Below are positions 15,788-25,600 of a stretch of DNA of 64,000 nt, piece after piece. Where the stretch lies: the NCBI RefSeq assembly GCF_017948485.1, contig NZ_JAFFSX010000027.1:62001-126000 (forward strand), given 5' to 3'. A model generated the notes under the pieces. The model was given only the letters and a program-made list of their open reading frames with translations. It did not search any database and was not told the origin of the DNA. Made by a program: the position numbers and the translations under genes. The DNA comes from Streptomyces sp. GESEQ-35 (lineage in GTDB: Bacteria; Actinomycetota; Actinomycetes; Streptomycetales; Streptomycetaceae). The stretch's first letter is position 1; every line of letters starts with the position of its first letter.

Positions 15788-17200
15788 TCAGCGGGTACGG
15801 ATCCAGACCGTCTTCTCCCGGGTCCACTGGTCGAAGGCGTTGGTCGACTTCTCCACACCGCCGAATCCGGACTGCTTCCAGCCGCCGAAGGGCGTCGTGA
15901 TGTCGCCCTCGCTGTAGGCGTTGACGGAGACCACGCCCGCCTCGATGCCCCGGGCCAGCCGCAGCGCGGTGTCGAGGTCGCGCGTCCAGACCGAGGCGGC
16001 GAGCCCGTACTCGGTGGCGTTGGCCATCCGCACCGCCTCGTCCTCCGAGGTGAAGGTCTCGACGGTGACCACGGGACCGAACAACTCCCTGGTGAGGACG
16101 GAGCTGCCGGCAGGGGCGCGGGTGATCACGGTGGGCGGGTAGAAGGCGCCGCGCGGAGGCAGCCCGTGGGGGAGTCCCCCGGTGTGGATCTGGGCTCCGC
16201 CGGCCCTGGCGGCCTCCACGGCGCCCGCTACCCGGTCGAAAGCGGCGTGGTCGATGAGCGGCCCCATCCGTGTGCGCGGGTCGGCCGGATCACCGATGAC
16301 GAGCTCCCTCGCCGCCGCCGTGAACCGCTCCACGACCTCCTCGGCGATGCCGCGGTGGACCAGGACACGGGAGCCGGCCGTGCAGTTCTGACCCATCGTC
16401 AGGAACGCGGCCTCGATCATGTCGCCGATGAGCTCGTCGCCGTAGGAGAGCGCGTCCGCCATCAGCACCTGCGGGCTCTTGCCGCCCATCTCCAGTGAGA
16501 CGCGCTTGAAGTTGCTCTCGGCGGCGGACTTGAGGATGCGGCGGCCGGTCGCGGTGGACCCGGTGAAGGAGAGCGCCTGCACGAGCGGGTCACGGGCGAG
16601 AGCCGCACCGGCTTCCCTGCCGTACCCGGGCAGCACCCCGAGCACCCCGTCGGGCAGGCCGGCCTCGGCGGCGAGTGCGGCCAGGTGCAGGGCCGAACGC
16701 GGGGTCGCCTCCGCGGGCTTGACCAGCAGACAGTTGCCCGCGGCCAGGGCGGGACCGACCTTCCAGGCGGTCATCGCCAGGGGGTAGTTCCACGGGAGGA
16801 TCGCGGCGCCGACCCCGACCGGTTCGCGGGTCATGAGACCGAGACCGTCCGGCCCGCTCGGCGCGAGGCGGCCGAAGACCTTGTCGGCCGCCTCCGCGAA
16901 CCAGCGGATCGACTCGATCGCGCCGGGTACATCCCCCGTACGGCACTCCGTGATGGGCTTGCCCGCGTCCTCGCTGTCCAGCCGGGCGAGGATCTCGGCG
17001 TCGCGTTCCATCAGGTCGGCCAGGCGCAGCAGCACCGCGCTCCGCTCCCGGGCCGGCAGCCGGGACCACACCCCGGAGTCGTGGACGCGTCGGGCCTGTT
17101 CGGCGGCCTTGGTGACATCGTCGGCGCTCGCGGCGGGCAGTGTGGTGATCGGCTCCCCGGTGGCGGGGTTGACGACCTCCAACGTCTCGTTCGTGGTCAT
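15788..17200 (-). CDS. NAD(P)-dependent aldehyde dehydrogenase
   Basis: The 470-residue protein has the family landmarks: ILPWNYPLAMTAWKVGPALAAGN (cofactor site), FTGSTATGRRI, the general-base Glu in VSLEMGGKSPQVLMADA and the catalytic Cys in MGQNCTAGSRVLVH. The C-terminal EYGLAASVWTRDLDTALRLARGIEAGVVSVN and PFGGWKQSGFG are also typical. It oxidises aldehydes to acids. Its start overlaps the stop of the SDR gene by 4 bases, and it is last in the monooxygenase, SDR, dehydrogenase operon, where it would clear an aldehyde formed from an alcohol released by the first two enzymes. Confidence 0.93.
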   Translation of the reverse strand: MTTNETLEVVNPATGEPITTLPAASADDVTKAAEQARRVHDSGVWSRLPARERSAVLLRLADLMERDAEILARLDSEDAGKPITECRTGDVPGAIESIRWFAEAADKVFGRLAPSGPDGLGLMTREPVGVGAAILPWNYPLAMTAWKVGPALAAGNCLLVKPAEATPRSALHLAALAAEAGLPDGVLGVLPGYGREAGAALARDPLVQALSFTGSTATGRRILKSAAESNFKRVSLEMGGKSPQVLMADALSYGDELIGDMIEAAFLTMGQNCTAGSRVLVHRGIAEEVVERFTAAARELVIGDPADPRTRMGPLIDHAAFDRVAGAVEAARAGGAQIHTGGLPHGLPPRGAFYPPTVITRAPAGSSVLTRELFGPVVTVETFTSEDEAVRMANATEYGLAASVWTRDLDTALRLARGIEAGVVSVNAYSEGDITTPFGGWKQSGFGGVEKSTNAFDQWTREKTVWIRTR

Positions 17201-18075
17201 GCTTCCTCCACCAACTCCCAGCGGCCGTCGGTCTGCCGGGCCAGTCCGCGGCGGCGGAGTTCCTCCAGATAGCGGGCCATGCCGCGGTCACCGCGCCTGC
17301 GGAACAGCGGGAAGATCCTGGGCAGCAGGTTCGGTACGAGCATCGCGAACCGCACCAGACGGGACTCGCCGGGCCGGGGGTAGGCCTCCAGGCGGGGCTT
17401 GTCCAGCAGGCTCACCACGGCCGCGACGACATCGGCGGGCTGCTGCGGCGAGTCCTGGAACTGCATGGAGTTCCCGCCGTCCACGGCCTCCTGGCGCAGC
17501 ATCCGGGTGTCGGTCGCGGACGGGAGGACCGACCCGGCCAGGATGCCCCTGCTCCGCAGGTCGAGGCCGATGGCGAGCATCGCGCCCCGGAGCCCGAACT
17601 TCGAGGCCGTGTAGATCGGGGTCTCGCCCAGCGGGAAGATCCCGCCGAGGGAGACCGTGGTGACCACCCGGGCGTCCCGGGAGGCCTTCAGCAAGGGGAC
17701 CGCGATCCGGGTCGCGACCAGCGGGGAGGTCAGGTTGAGGGTGATCTCCCGCTCGATGCTCTCGACGCTGCGGACGTCGAAGCGCTCCGAGCTCGTCATG
17801 CCCACGTTGTTCACCAGTACGTCGAGACGGCCGTAGGCGTCGCCGACCAGCTCGAACACCCGCTCCACCTGGGTGCGGTCCATCAGGTCGCAGCCGATGC
17901 CCAGGTGCCCGGAGCCGGGCAGCTCCGCGGCCACCTTCTCGGCACGGATCCCCTCGAGGTCGACGACGACGCAGCGGGCGCCGCCGGAGGCGAAGCGGCG
18001 GCACAGGGCACTGCCGATGCCGCCGGCGCCACCGGTGACCAGCATGACCTTGTCGGAGAAGTCGAACCGGCTCAT
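17197..18075 (-). CDS. Short-chain dehydrogenase/reductase
   Basis: The 292-residue protein has the nucleotide motif VTGGAGGIGSALCRRF, NNVG near residue 92, an active-site Ser in VTTVSLGGIF, and YTASK supplying catalytic Tyr and Lys. The C-terminal about 60 residues (PRIFPLFRRRGDRGMARYLEELRRRGLARQ) are basic and amphipathic, longer than a minimal SDR; this could place the enzyme at the membrane. It overlaps the monooxygenase gene and the aldehyde dehydrogenase gene by 4 bases each. It probably interconverts an alcohol and a ketone in the pathway. Confidence 0.9.
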   Translation of the reverse strand: MSRFDFSDKVMLVTGGAGGIGSALCRRFASGGARCVVVDLEGIRAEKVAAELPGSGHLGIGCDLMDRTQVERVFELVGDAYGRLDVLVNNVGMTSSERFDVRSVESIEREITLNLTSPLVATRIAVPLLKASRDARVVTTVSLGGIFPLGETPIYTASKFGLRGAMLAIGLDLRSRGILAGSVLPSATDTRMLRQEAVDGGNSMQFQDSPQQPADVVAAVVSLLDKPRLEAYPRPGESRLVRFAMLVPNLLPRIFPLFRRRGDRGMARYLEELRRRGLARQTDGRWELVEEA

Positions 18076-19418
18076 GCCGCCGCCTCCGCACGCCGCAGGG
18101 ACCGCACCGGCGGCGGCTGGCCCTCGGTACGCCAGCCCATCCGGCCGGCGACCTTGCCGAGGTACTTCACGAAGGCACCGCTGTCGACGTAGCCGGTGTG
18201 GCGGGGCGAGGCGACGAACTTCAGCCCACCGGACAGATCCGGACGGTCGGCGCGGATCATCTGGGTGAACCGCTCGGCGTTCGGCAGCCGGTGCCGCGCG
18301 TCGTGCACATACCCGGCGATCAACTGGGCCTGGGTGTCGAAGAGTTGGTAGGCGCCGGAGTTGGTCTCGATGAACCCGATGCCGAACAGGCCCTCGTGCT
18401 CGCGCGAGAACGACGACAGGTACAGATCGGGGTGCTGCTCGTCACCGAAGTACCGCTGCGCGACCGGCACTTTGTGCACGTAACCCGTGGCCAGCAACAC
18501 GAGATCGAAGTCGTCGCTCGTGCCGTCGGTGAAGTACACGGTGCTGCCCTCGGTGCGGGCGATCCCGGGTTTGGCGGTGATGTCGCCGTGCTGGAGGTGG
18601 TGGATCAGCATCGAGTTGATGGCCGGGTGGGTCTCGAACAGCTTGTGGTCCGGCTTCTGGAGCCCCAGCCGCGTCGGATCGCCGTTGACGATCCGCAGGA
18701 GAGCACCGAAGACCCGCTGAGCGAGCCACATCGGCAGCTGCGGGCCGCTGTTGGCGATGGTGTCCACCGGCCGCCCGAACAGGTGCTTGGGAATGAACCA
18801 GTACCCGCGCCGCATGCTGATCACCGCGTGGTCCGCGGTCCGGGCCGCGTCACACGCGATGTCGCAGCCGGAGTTCCCCGCACCGACGACCAGCACCCGC
18901 TTGCCCCGCAGCTCATCCGCACTGCGATAGCCGGCGGTGTGCCGGACCTCCCCGCTGAACGCCCCAGGAATTTGAGGGATGTTGGGGTGCCACTGCGCGC
19001 CCGTACACACCACGACCTGCCCGTGCACGCTCTCCCGCCCGTCGGCCCGGGTGACGGTCCAGGTGCCGTCCGCGTTCTTCTCGACATCCGCGACGTCGAC
19101 ACCGAACTCGATCCGGTCCGTCAGCCCGTAGGAGTCGGCGAAGGAGCGCAGGTACGACAGGATCTGCCGGTGCGGCGGATAGTCCGCGAAGTGCTCGGGC
19201 ATCGGGAAGCCGCCGAACCCCGACAGGGTCCTGCTGGAGATGAAATGGGCCGACTCGTACATCGGGCTGCCGGGATTCTCGATGTCCCAGATTCCGCCGG
19301 GCCCGGTGTGCCGCTCCAGATGTGTGTACGGCAGATTCCGCTCCGCCAGGGCCCTGGCGACCGCCAGCCCGGCAGGTCCCGCCCCGATCACACACGTATC
19401 GAACTGGCTCGCTTTCAT
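18072..19418 (-). CDS. Flavin-containing / Baeyer-Villiger-type monooxygenase
   Basis: The 448-residue protein has an N-terminal FAD motif (VIGAGPAGLAVARALAERN), a second NADPH-binding Rossmann motif (RVLVVGAGNSGCDIACDAARTAD), and FSGEVRHTAGYRS, a match to the FxGxxxHxxxY/W fingerprint of flavin-containing and Baeyer-Villiger monooxygenases. ATGYVHKVP near residue 340 is the usual second conserved motif. It would oxygenate a ketone or heteroatom substrate using NADPH and oxygen. ATG at 19418 follows GAGGAGG. It starts an operon with the SDR and aldehyde dehydrogenase and is divergent from the TetR gene. Confidence 0.9.
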   Translation of the reverse strand: MKASQFDTCVIGAGPAGLAVARALAERNLPYTHLERHTGPGGIWDIENPGSPMYESAHFISSRTLSGFGGFPMPEHFADYPPHRQILSYLRSFADSYGLTDRIEFGVDVADVEKNADGTWTVTRADGRESVHGQVVVCTGAQWHPNIPQIPGAFSGEVRHTAGYRSADELRGKRVLVVGAGNSGCDIACDAARTADHAVISMRRGYWFIPKHLFGRPVDTIANSGPQLPMWLAQRVFGALLRIVNGDPTRLGLQKPDHKLFETHPAINSMLIHHLQHGDITAKPGIARTEGSTVYFTDGTSDDFDLVLLATGYVHKVPVAQRYFGDEQHPDLYLSSFSREHEGLFGIGFIETNSGAYQLFDTQAQLIAGYVHDARHRLPNAERFTQMIRADRPDLSGGLKFVASPRHTGYVDSGAFVKYLGKVAGRMGWRTEGQPPPVRSLRRAEAAA

Positions 19419-19583
19419 GAGCCCGCCTCCTCGTTCATCCCACGTCATGGGTGTTTGAGGAAACGTATTCACCTGCCGTTCAGCGGGAACTGACCCGCGC
19501 GGCCACAGACCGGACCTCAGCGGCCGCGCCGCCGCCACGGAGTCCGTCTGCGCGAAGCCTGACGTGTTCGGGTGACTTGTTCA

Positions 19584-19599
19584 TCGGACTAAGTCGATA
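19584..19599. promoter_or_regulatory. Candidate TetR operator in front of the TetR gene
   Basis: ATCGGACTAAGTCGAT is a 16-base dyad with one mismatched pair, ending 10 bases before the TetR start codon. Its AAGTCG core recurs in the MMPL upstream region at 20358-20370. The position suits autorepression, and could also affect the divergent monooxygenase operon. Confidence 0.45.
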
Positions 19600-19609
19600 C
19601 GATGGGGGC

Positions 19610-20233
19610 ATGGCTCACGTTTCCGCGGCCGAGCGCCGCCCCCAGCTGATCAAAGCGGCCATCGACTTCATGACCAGGGAAGGCGTCGCGGCCGGCAGCA
19701 CCCGTGCCATCGCCGCCGAGCTGGGGGTGGCCCAGGCCACGGTGCACTACACCTTCGGCACGAAGGAAGGGCTGTACCGCGCCGTCATGGAGCAGCTCAC
19801 GCAGGATCTGGTGGCACAGGTCGAGCGGGCCGCGCCGGCCGACGGCGGTTTCGAGGAGACGGCGAGTGCGCTGGCGGCCGCACTGTGGCGGACGGTGCGG
19901 GACCAGCCCGCAAGCCATCAACTCCTCACGGAACTGACCATGTTCGCGCTCCGCTCCCCGGCCCTGAGCGAGGCTCTCGAAGCCCATCACCGGGGGGTGA
20001 CCGAGGTGACCGCAAGGCTGATCACCGAGGCGGCCGAACGCACCGGCCAACCTCTCGCCCAGCCCGCCGAGACGATCGCGCGGTTCTTCCTCGCCGGCTT
20101 CGACGGGCTCACGATGCAGCACCTCTCGCTCCCCGACGAGAAGGCCGAGCACACCTGCCTTCAGACCTTCGTGTCCGCGGTGGTGGCCATGGCCGGGGAT
20201 CGGCTGGAGCTGGTGCCCGTGCCGGTGAGCTGA
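19610..20233 (+). CDS. TetR-family transcriptional regulator
   Basis: The 207-residue protein has an N-terminal TetR helix-turn-helix: LIKAAIDFMTREGVAAGSTRAIAAELGVAQATVHYTFGTKEGLYRAVM. The rest is an all-helical ligand and dimer domain with no recognised subfamily mark. ATG at 19610 was chosen because the frame upstream of it is unlike any protein and covers the operator-like dyad. The MMPL transporter gene follows in the same direction after a strong hairpin, and a related half-site lies at its promoter, so regulation of the transporter is likely, as is usual for TetR next to an exporter. Confidence 0.9.
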   Translation: MAHVSAAERRPQLIKAAIDFMTREGVAAGSTRAIAAELGVAQATVHYTFGTKEGLYRAVMEQLTQDLVAQVERAAPADGGFEETASALAAALWRTVRDQPASHQLLTELTMFALRSPALSEALEAHHRGVTEVTARLITEAAERTGQPLAQPAETIARFFLAGFDGLTMQHLSLPDEKAEHTCLQTFVSAVVAMAGDRLELVPVPVS

Positions 20234-20248
20234 TGTGAGCTGAAACAG

Positions 20249-20285
20249 CGAAGGGCGCGCTCGTACCGTACGAGCGCGCCCTTCG
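20249..20285 (+). terminator. Long hairpin terminator after the TetR gene
   Basis: GAAGGGCGCGCTCGTAC is followed almost at once by its exact reverse complement (20250-20266 and 20268-20284), a near-perfect 17-bp stem. There is no U-tract, as is common for Streptomyces terminators. Confidence 0.75.
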
Positions 20286-20331
20286 CCGTGGTCAGCCGCG
20301 TGCGTGGATGAGGAGCGCATCACGGTCGAGC

Positions 20332-20370
20332 GATAAGGTCGGTCGACTTGAGCGGGTGATAAAGTCGGTC
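20332..20370. promoter_or_regulatory. Tandem GATAARGTCGGTC repeats upstream of the MMPL gene
   Basis: GATAAGGTCGGTC at 20332-20344 and GATAAAGTCGGTC at 20358-20370 differ at one base and are 26 bases apart, start to start. CGACTT just after the first copy and AAGTCG in the second also form an inverted pair. They lie 28-66 bases before the MMPL start, a good place for regulator binding. Confidence 0.5.
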
Positions 20371-20397
20371 CATCGATACCGTTCGAGGGAGTTCGTC

Positions 20398-22605
20398 ATG
20401 GCCGTCCTGCTTCACCGGCTGGGCCACAGCGCCTACCGTCACCGCAAGCTCGTCCTGGGCGTATGGCTCTTCGTGCTGGCCGCGCTCATCACCTGCGTCA
20501 GCGTCTTCGGCGGCAAGCTCGACGACCGCTTCTCGGTGCCGGGCACCGAGTCGCAGCGCGCGTTGGACAGCCTGAGCAAGACCCTTCCCGAAGCCTCGGG
20601 CGCGAGCGCCCAGATCGTCTTCACCGCACCCGAGGGCCACCGGATCACCGATGCCCCCTACACGGCGGCCATCGCCCGGGCCCTGGCGGAAGCCAAGAAG
20701 GCGCCGCAGGTCGGCGACGTCCTCGACCCCCGGACCTCCGGCGCCGTCTCGGCCGACCGGACGACGGCCATCGTCCAGGTCCAGTACCCCGTGCAGGTCG
20801 CGGAGGTCCGTACCTCATCGGTGGACGCGATCGAGGACGCGGCCCGAGGGGCGGAGAAGGACGGCCTGCGGACGTCGGTCGGAGGCTCCGTCTTCGGCAG
20901 CAAGGGCGTCCATGTCGGCCCGTCGGAGATCATCGGCGTGGCCGTGGCGCTGCTCGTCCTCGTCGTCACGTTCGGATCGCTGCTGGCCGCCGGCATGGCA
21001 CTGCTGCCCGCGCTGATCGGTGTGGCAGTCGGCCTGGCCGGGCTGCTCGCGCTCGCGCCCGCGGTCAGTATCTCCTCCACGGCCGTCACCCTCGCCCTGA
21101 TGCTGGGCCTGGCCGTCGGCATCGACTACGTCCTGTTCATCCTCTCGCGCCACCGCCAGCAACTGGCCCGCGGCACCGATCCGAAGGAGTCCGTCGCACT
21201 GGCCGTCGGTACGGCCGGCAGCGCCGTCGTCTTCGCCGGTACCACCGTGATCATCGCGCTCGCCGCGCTGAGCGTCATCGGCATCCCGTTTCTGACCACG
21301 ATGGGTCTCGGGGCCGCCGGAGCCGTCCTCATCGCCGTACTGGCCGCGATCACCCTCGTCCCCGCCGTCGCGGGATTCGCCGGCACGCGGCTCGCACCCA
21401 AGCCCGGCAGTCGAGCCGCCCGGCGGGCCGCCGACGCCGAGGGCTCCACCGGCCGCACCACCCTGGGTACCCGCTGGACGAAGTGGGTCATCGCCAAGCC
21501 GCTGCTGACCGTGCTCGCCGTCGCGGGCATCCTGGTGACCCTCACCCTGCCCGCCCTGGACCTGCGTCTGGCCCTTCCCGACAACGGCTCCGCGCCGCAC
21601 GCCTCCACCGAGCGCAGGGCCTACGACACGATCAGCGACAAGTTCGGCCCCGGCTTCAACGGCCCGCTGCTCGTCCTGGCCGAGACCAACGACGGTACGG
21701 CTGCCGCGAGTTCACAGGCCGGCGCTCAAGTCGCCCAGAAGCTGCGGACCCTCAAGGACGTCGAGGCCGTGCTGCCGCCCCAGCCCACCGGCGACCCGAC
21801 GCAGAGCGTCATCACCGTCCTCCCCGCCTCCGGCCCCGACAGCGTCCGTACCGACCGACTCGTCCGCGACATCCGCGAGGCCGCGCCCGAGATCCGTGGC
21901 ACCACCGGCGCCTCGGTCGCGGTCACCGGCACCACCGCCGTCAACATCGACGTCTCCAACCGACTCAGCGACTCCCTGCTGCCTTTCGTCGCGATCGTCG
22001 TCGGCCTCAGCCTGCTCCTGCTGATGATCGTCTTCCGGTCACTGGTCATCCCCGTCAAGGCCGCCGTCGGCTTCCTGCTCTCGGTGGGTGCCTCGCTCGG
22101 TCTGGTCGTCGCCGTCTTCCAGTGGGGCTGGCTGGCCGACGTCCTCGACGTGCCCCACAGCGGTCCGGTCGTCAGCTTCCTGCCGATCATCCTGATCGGC
22201 GTGCTGTTCGGACTGGCCATGGACTACGAGGTGTTCCTCGTGTCCGGGATGCGCGAGGAGTGGGCCCACACCGGCCGGGCCCGCCAGTCGGTCGTCGACG
22301 GCGCGCGGCACAGCGTGCGGGTCGTCACCGCGGCCGCCCTGATCATGTTCACCGTCTTCGCCGGGTTCTTCCCGCTGGACGACTCCCTCATCAAACCCAT
22401 CGCGTTCGCCCTGGCCGTCGGCGTGGCCATCGACGCCTTCGCCGTCCGTATGACGCTCGTACCGGCGGTACTCGCTCTCGCGGGCCGGGGTGCCTGGTGG
22501 TTGCCGGCCTGGTTGGACAGGATCCTGCCCGACCTCGATGTCGAAGGAAGCAGCCTTCAGAAGGCGGCACCGGCGGACCGCAAGGAACCTGAACTCGTTT
22601 CCTGA
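20398..22605 (+). CDS. MMPL-family RND transporter
   Basis: The 735-residue protein has the MmpL plan: a first helix (LVLGVWLFVLAALITCVSVFGG), an extracytoplasmic domain (40-190), six clustered helices, a second soluble domain (about 390-545) and six more helices. The functional region GLAVGIDYVLFILSRHRQQLARG in the first half and its counterpart GLAMDYEVFLVSGMREEWAHTGRA in the second are clear. MMPL proteins export lipids, lipopeptides or small hydrophobic compounds using proton motive force. ATG at 20398 follows GAGGGA. With the upstream TetR it forms a typical regulator-exporter pair; the substrate is unknown. Confidence 0.92.
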   Translation: MAVLLHRLGHSAYRHRKLVLGVWLFVLAALITCVSVFGGKLDDRFSVPGTESQRALDSLSKTLPEASGASAQIVFTAPEGHRITDAPYTAAIARALAEAKKAPQVGDVLDPRTSGAVSADRTTAIVQVQYPVQVAEVRTSSVDAIEDAARGAEKDGLRTSVGGSVFGSKGVHVGPSEIIGVAVALLVLVVTFGSLLAAGMALLPALIGVAVGLAGLLALAPAVSISSTAVTLALMLGLAVGIDYVLFILSRHRQQLARGTDPKESVALAVGTAGSAVVFAGTTVIIALAALSVIGIPFLTTMGLGAAGAVLIAVLAAITLVPAVAGFAGTRLAPKPGSRAARRAADAEGSTGRTTLGTRWTKWVIAKPLLTVLAVAGILVTLTLPALDLRLALPDNGSAPHASTERRAYDTISDKFGPGFNGPLLVLAETNDGTAAASSQAGAQVAQKLRTLKDVEAVLPPQPTGDPTQSVITVLPASGPDSVRTDRLVRDIREAAPEIRGTTGASVAVTGTTAVNIDVSNRLSDSLLPFVAIVVGLSLLLLMIVFRSLVIPVKAAVGFLLSVGASLGLVVAVFQWGWLADVLDVPHSGPVVSFLPIILIGVLFGLAMDYEVFLVSGMREEWAHTGRARQSVVDGARHSVRVVTAAALIMFTVFAGFFPLDDSLIKPIAFALAVGVAIDAFAVRMTLVPAVLALAGRGAWWLPAWLDRILPDLDVEGSSLQKAAPADRKEPELVS

Positions 22606-22644
22606 GCCGCTGATCCGGCGGCGCTTCTGCTGAACAGGTCGCTC

Positions 22645-25600
22645 CTACTCAATGGTGAGAGCGACGAGTGAGGCAGGGTGCGCGGCCGATGTGATCACCC
22701 GTAGCGCCACGTAGCGGGCGCGGCTGTCGGTCCGCAGGACGCCACGCGCCGACAGCCGCGCCGCGCCACTGTACGTACGGCCGTCCAGGCTGAACTCGAC
22801 CTGGGACGCCGGGGGTCGGCCCCCTCGCCACTGAGTCCGGATCTCGGTGATGTGCTGTTCTGCACCCAGGTCGACGACCATGCGGCCGGCGGGACCGGGC
22901 GACCATGCGGTGCCCGCGTCGCCGTCGACCGCGGCCCCGGGGTCCGTCATACCGGGCGGCAGAGGTGCGGTCGGGAAGGCGGTGCGGCCGAGTGCCAGGT
23001 CGGCGAGCGGATACGCCGTTCCGCGCGGCACGGTGACGGTGGTCGTACGGCCCGCATGGACCGTGGCATCGACGCTCTTGCCCTGCGCCGAGACGGTGAC
23101 GCGGCAGGAGGGCCCGGTGAGTCGTACGGTGCGACCGTCGCGCACCTCGGCGCGGAGCCCTTCGGGAATGCGGGCGCCGGAGAGGACGATGCGTGGAGGG
23201 GCCAGGGAGGCTGAGGCGGCGGGCAGTTCGGCATGGAGGGCCGTGCCCGATGCGGTGACGGTCTGAACGCCTTGGTAGAGGCGGATTCCCTCGGCAGCCG
23301 AACCCGGGATCGTCACGGTGGTGGTCACCGGGGCCGAAGAGAGGTTGAACAGGCTCAGGTGGTGGTCGGTGAGGGCCGCCTTCACCTGCGCGGACTCCGT
23401 CGACGGCGTCGTGCGGGCGGCCGCGGCACGCAGTTCCTCGGGTGTCGCGCCGGGGAGCGCCTCGACCAGCACGCTGTCGGCCGGTCCGTCGGAGAGGACG
23501 ACTGTGTCGCCGTACACCGAGAGGGGGTTGGCGCCGCCGCGTACGACGAGCCCCGCGCGGCCGTCGACGTCCAGCCACCCGCCGCGGCTGGTGAGGTCCG
23601 GCCGCGGCCAGGCGGCCAGCGCGGTCCACTGCTGCCCGTCGACCGAACCTTCCAGCCGGTACGCACGGCCCGCCGCGGCCTCCCAGCGCAGCGTCACCCG
23701 GTCCACGTCCCGGGAGGCGCCCAGGTCGACCGCGATCCAGCTGTCCGCCCGTGGACGGTCCGCGCGCGACACCGCCCAGCGGCTTGTGGCGTCACCGTCG
23801 ACGGCGAGCGCGGGCTCCTTGCCCGGGTCGAAGGAGGAGGCGGAGGCTGCCACCCCGGCCTCGCGCGTCAGGTCGCCGCCCGACGCTCCGTCACGTATCT
23901 CGAAGGCGTACAGCGAATAGCCGTACGCCGGGTCGGGACGCACCCCGAGCATGCGCAGAAAGCGGAACCGGCCGCGGGGAAAGGCGAGTTCGTCGACGCG
24001 CGGTCCGGTGGACGTGCCGGCGTCGCTCCCGGCCGCGACCGTGGTGCTGCCCTCGGCCACCCGATAGGTGCGATGGCCGTCCAGCCCCGGCATCCCGGGC
24101 ATGGCCAGGTTGCGCACCTCCAAGTGGCCCTCGCCGTAGGCCGTCCCGGAGGTCGCATACACGACGGCGCCCGACGGCAACGTGGTGAACCCGGCGTACC
24201 CGCTGTCCAGTGTGAGCAGGCTCGCGCTGCCGTCGAACCCGTCCCGCAGCCGCGTCGCGTACGTGATGACCGAACGCCCGGTGACCTTGGCGCCGGTGCT
24301 CGGCAGGAACATCGGTGTCGTACCGCTTAGTGCGAACAGCCAGTCGTCATGGGCCGGTTGCCAGGCGAACTTCACGAAGCCGGACTTGCTGACCACACCG
24401 GACCACGCGCCGGGTGACTGATGGGAGACGAGGCCGGGACCCGAGCCGTGGTCGGTGACGCCGCTCGCCTGCTCGAAGAGCTCGCGCTGCGACAGGGGGC
24501 GCACGGGTGCCTGCCCCGACCGGGCCCGCCACTCGTGCAGCAGGTAGCTGATGGCCAGTTCGGCCCGGGCCTCCGGCTCGTACTTGGGCTCGCCCGAGAA
24601 CTTCGCGAGGCGGTACTGCGGCGGGTACGCCTGATACGCCTCCAGGCGCTCGGCCAGCGCCAGTTCACAGCGGGCCGCCGCCCGGTCGCCGACGACCTGG
24701 GCCAGGAAGGCGAGCGGGATCACGTCCCGGCCGTAGAGGTGCTCGCGGTCCGCGACCATCGGCATCAGCGGCTCGCCCGCGTCGCTCATCACGCCGAGCA
24801 GGGTGCGCCACAGCGGCCCGGCATTCGGCTGCGCCGTGAGCACCTCGGGCAGGGCGCGGCCCGCGAGGAGGAAGTGGGCGCTGTTGCGTCCCGAAGTACG
24901 CCAGAGCTCTTCCTGGTAGTGCGGGCCGAACGAGCCGTGGTTCTCGACGATGAACGTGTCGTACAGGTTCTGCGCGGTGTTCGCGCTGACGGCGACCCCG
25001 TCCACGCGGGCCGGGTTGGCGAGATCGGCGGCCGGCAGGCCCGCCTCGTTCCGGCCCCACCGGCCGAACGCGTCGCGCCAGGCCCCGTACCGCGGATCGT
25101 CGCTCGCCCAGGCCAGACCGGGGGCCAGTGACTGGGTGTAGACCCCCATCTCCTCCAGCTTGGTGTCGCCCTCGAAGCCCCCGCTGAGGCCATGCGGGGT
25201 CCAGTCACCGGAGTCGGGATCATCGCCCGTGCCCAACTGCGCGGTGTACTGCGCCTGTTCGCGGACAATGGCGTCCACGTCCCGGCGCGTCGCCTCATCG
25301 AGGTCGTCCCACAACAGGCGGGCCGCGAGCACGAAGTACGACTGGAACGTGGTGTCCCAGAACAGCTTCCGCCCCCACTGGGTGCCGCCGGCCAGCCGGT
25401 TGGATGCCGCGAAGTGCTTCACCGTGGCCAGGGTCCTGGTGCGCAGGGTGTCCTTGTCGACTCCGGCGCGCTCGTCGTCGTACGCGCCCCGGGTCAGCAG
25501 CACGGCGTTGCCGAGTACGACGGCGAAGCCGAAGTCCTTGTCGGTGTAGTGGCCTTGGGCCGGGTCCCATTGCCCTTCCGACCATCGAGTGTGGGAGAGC

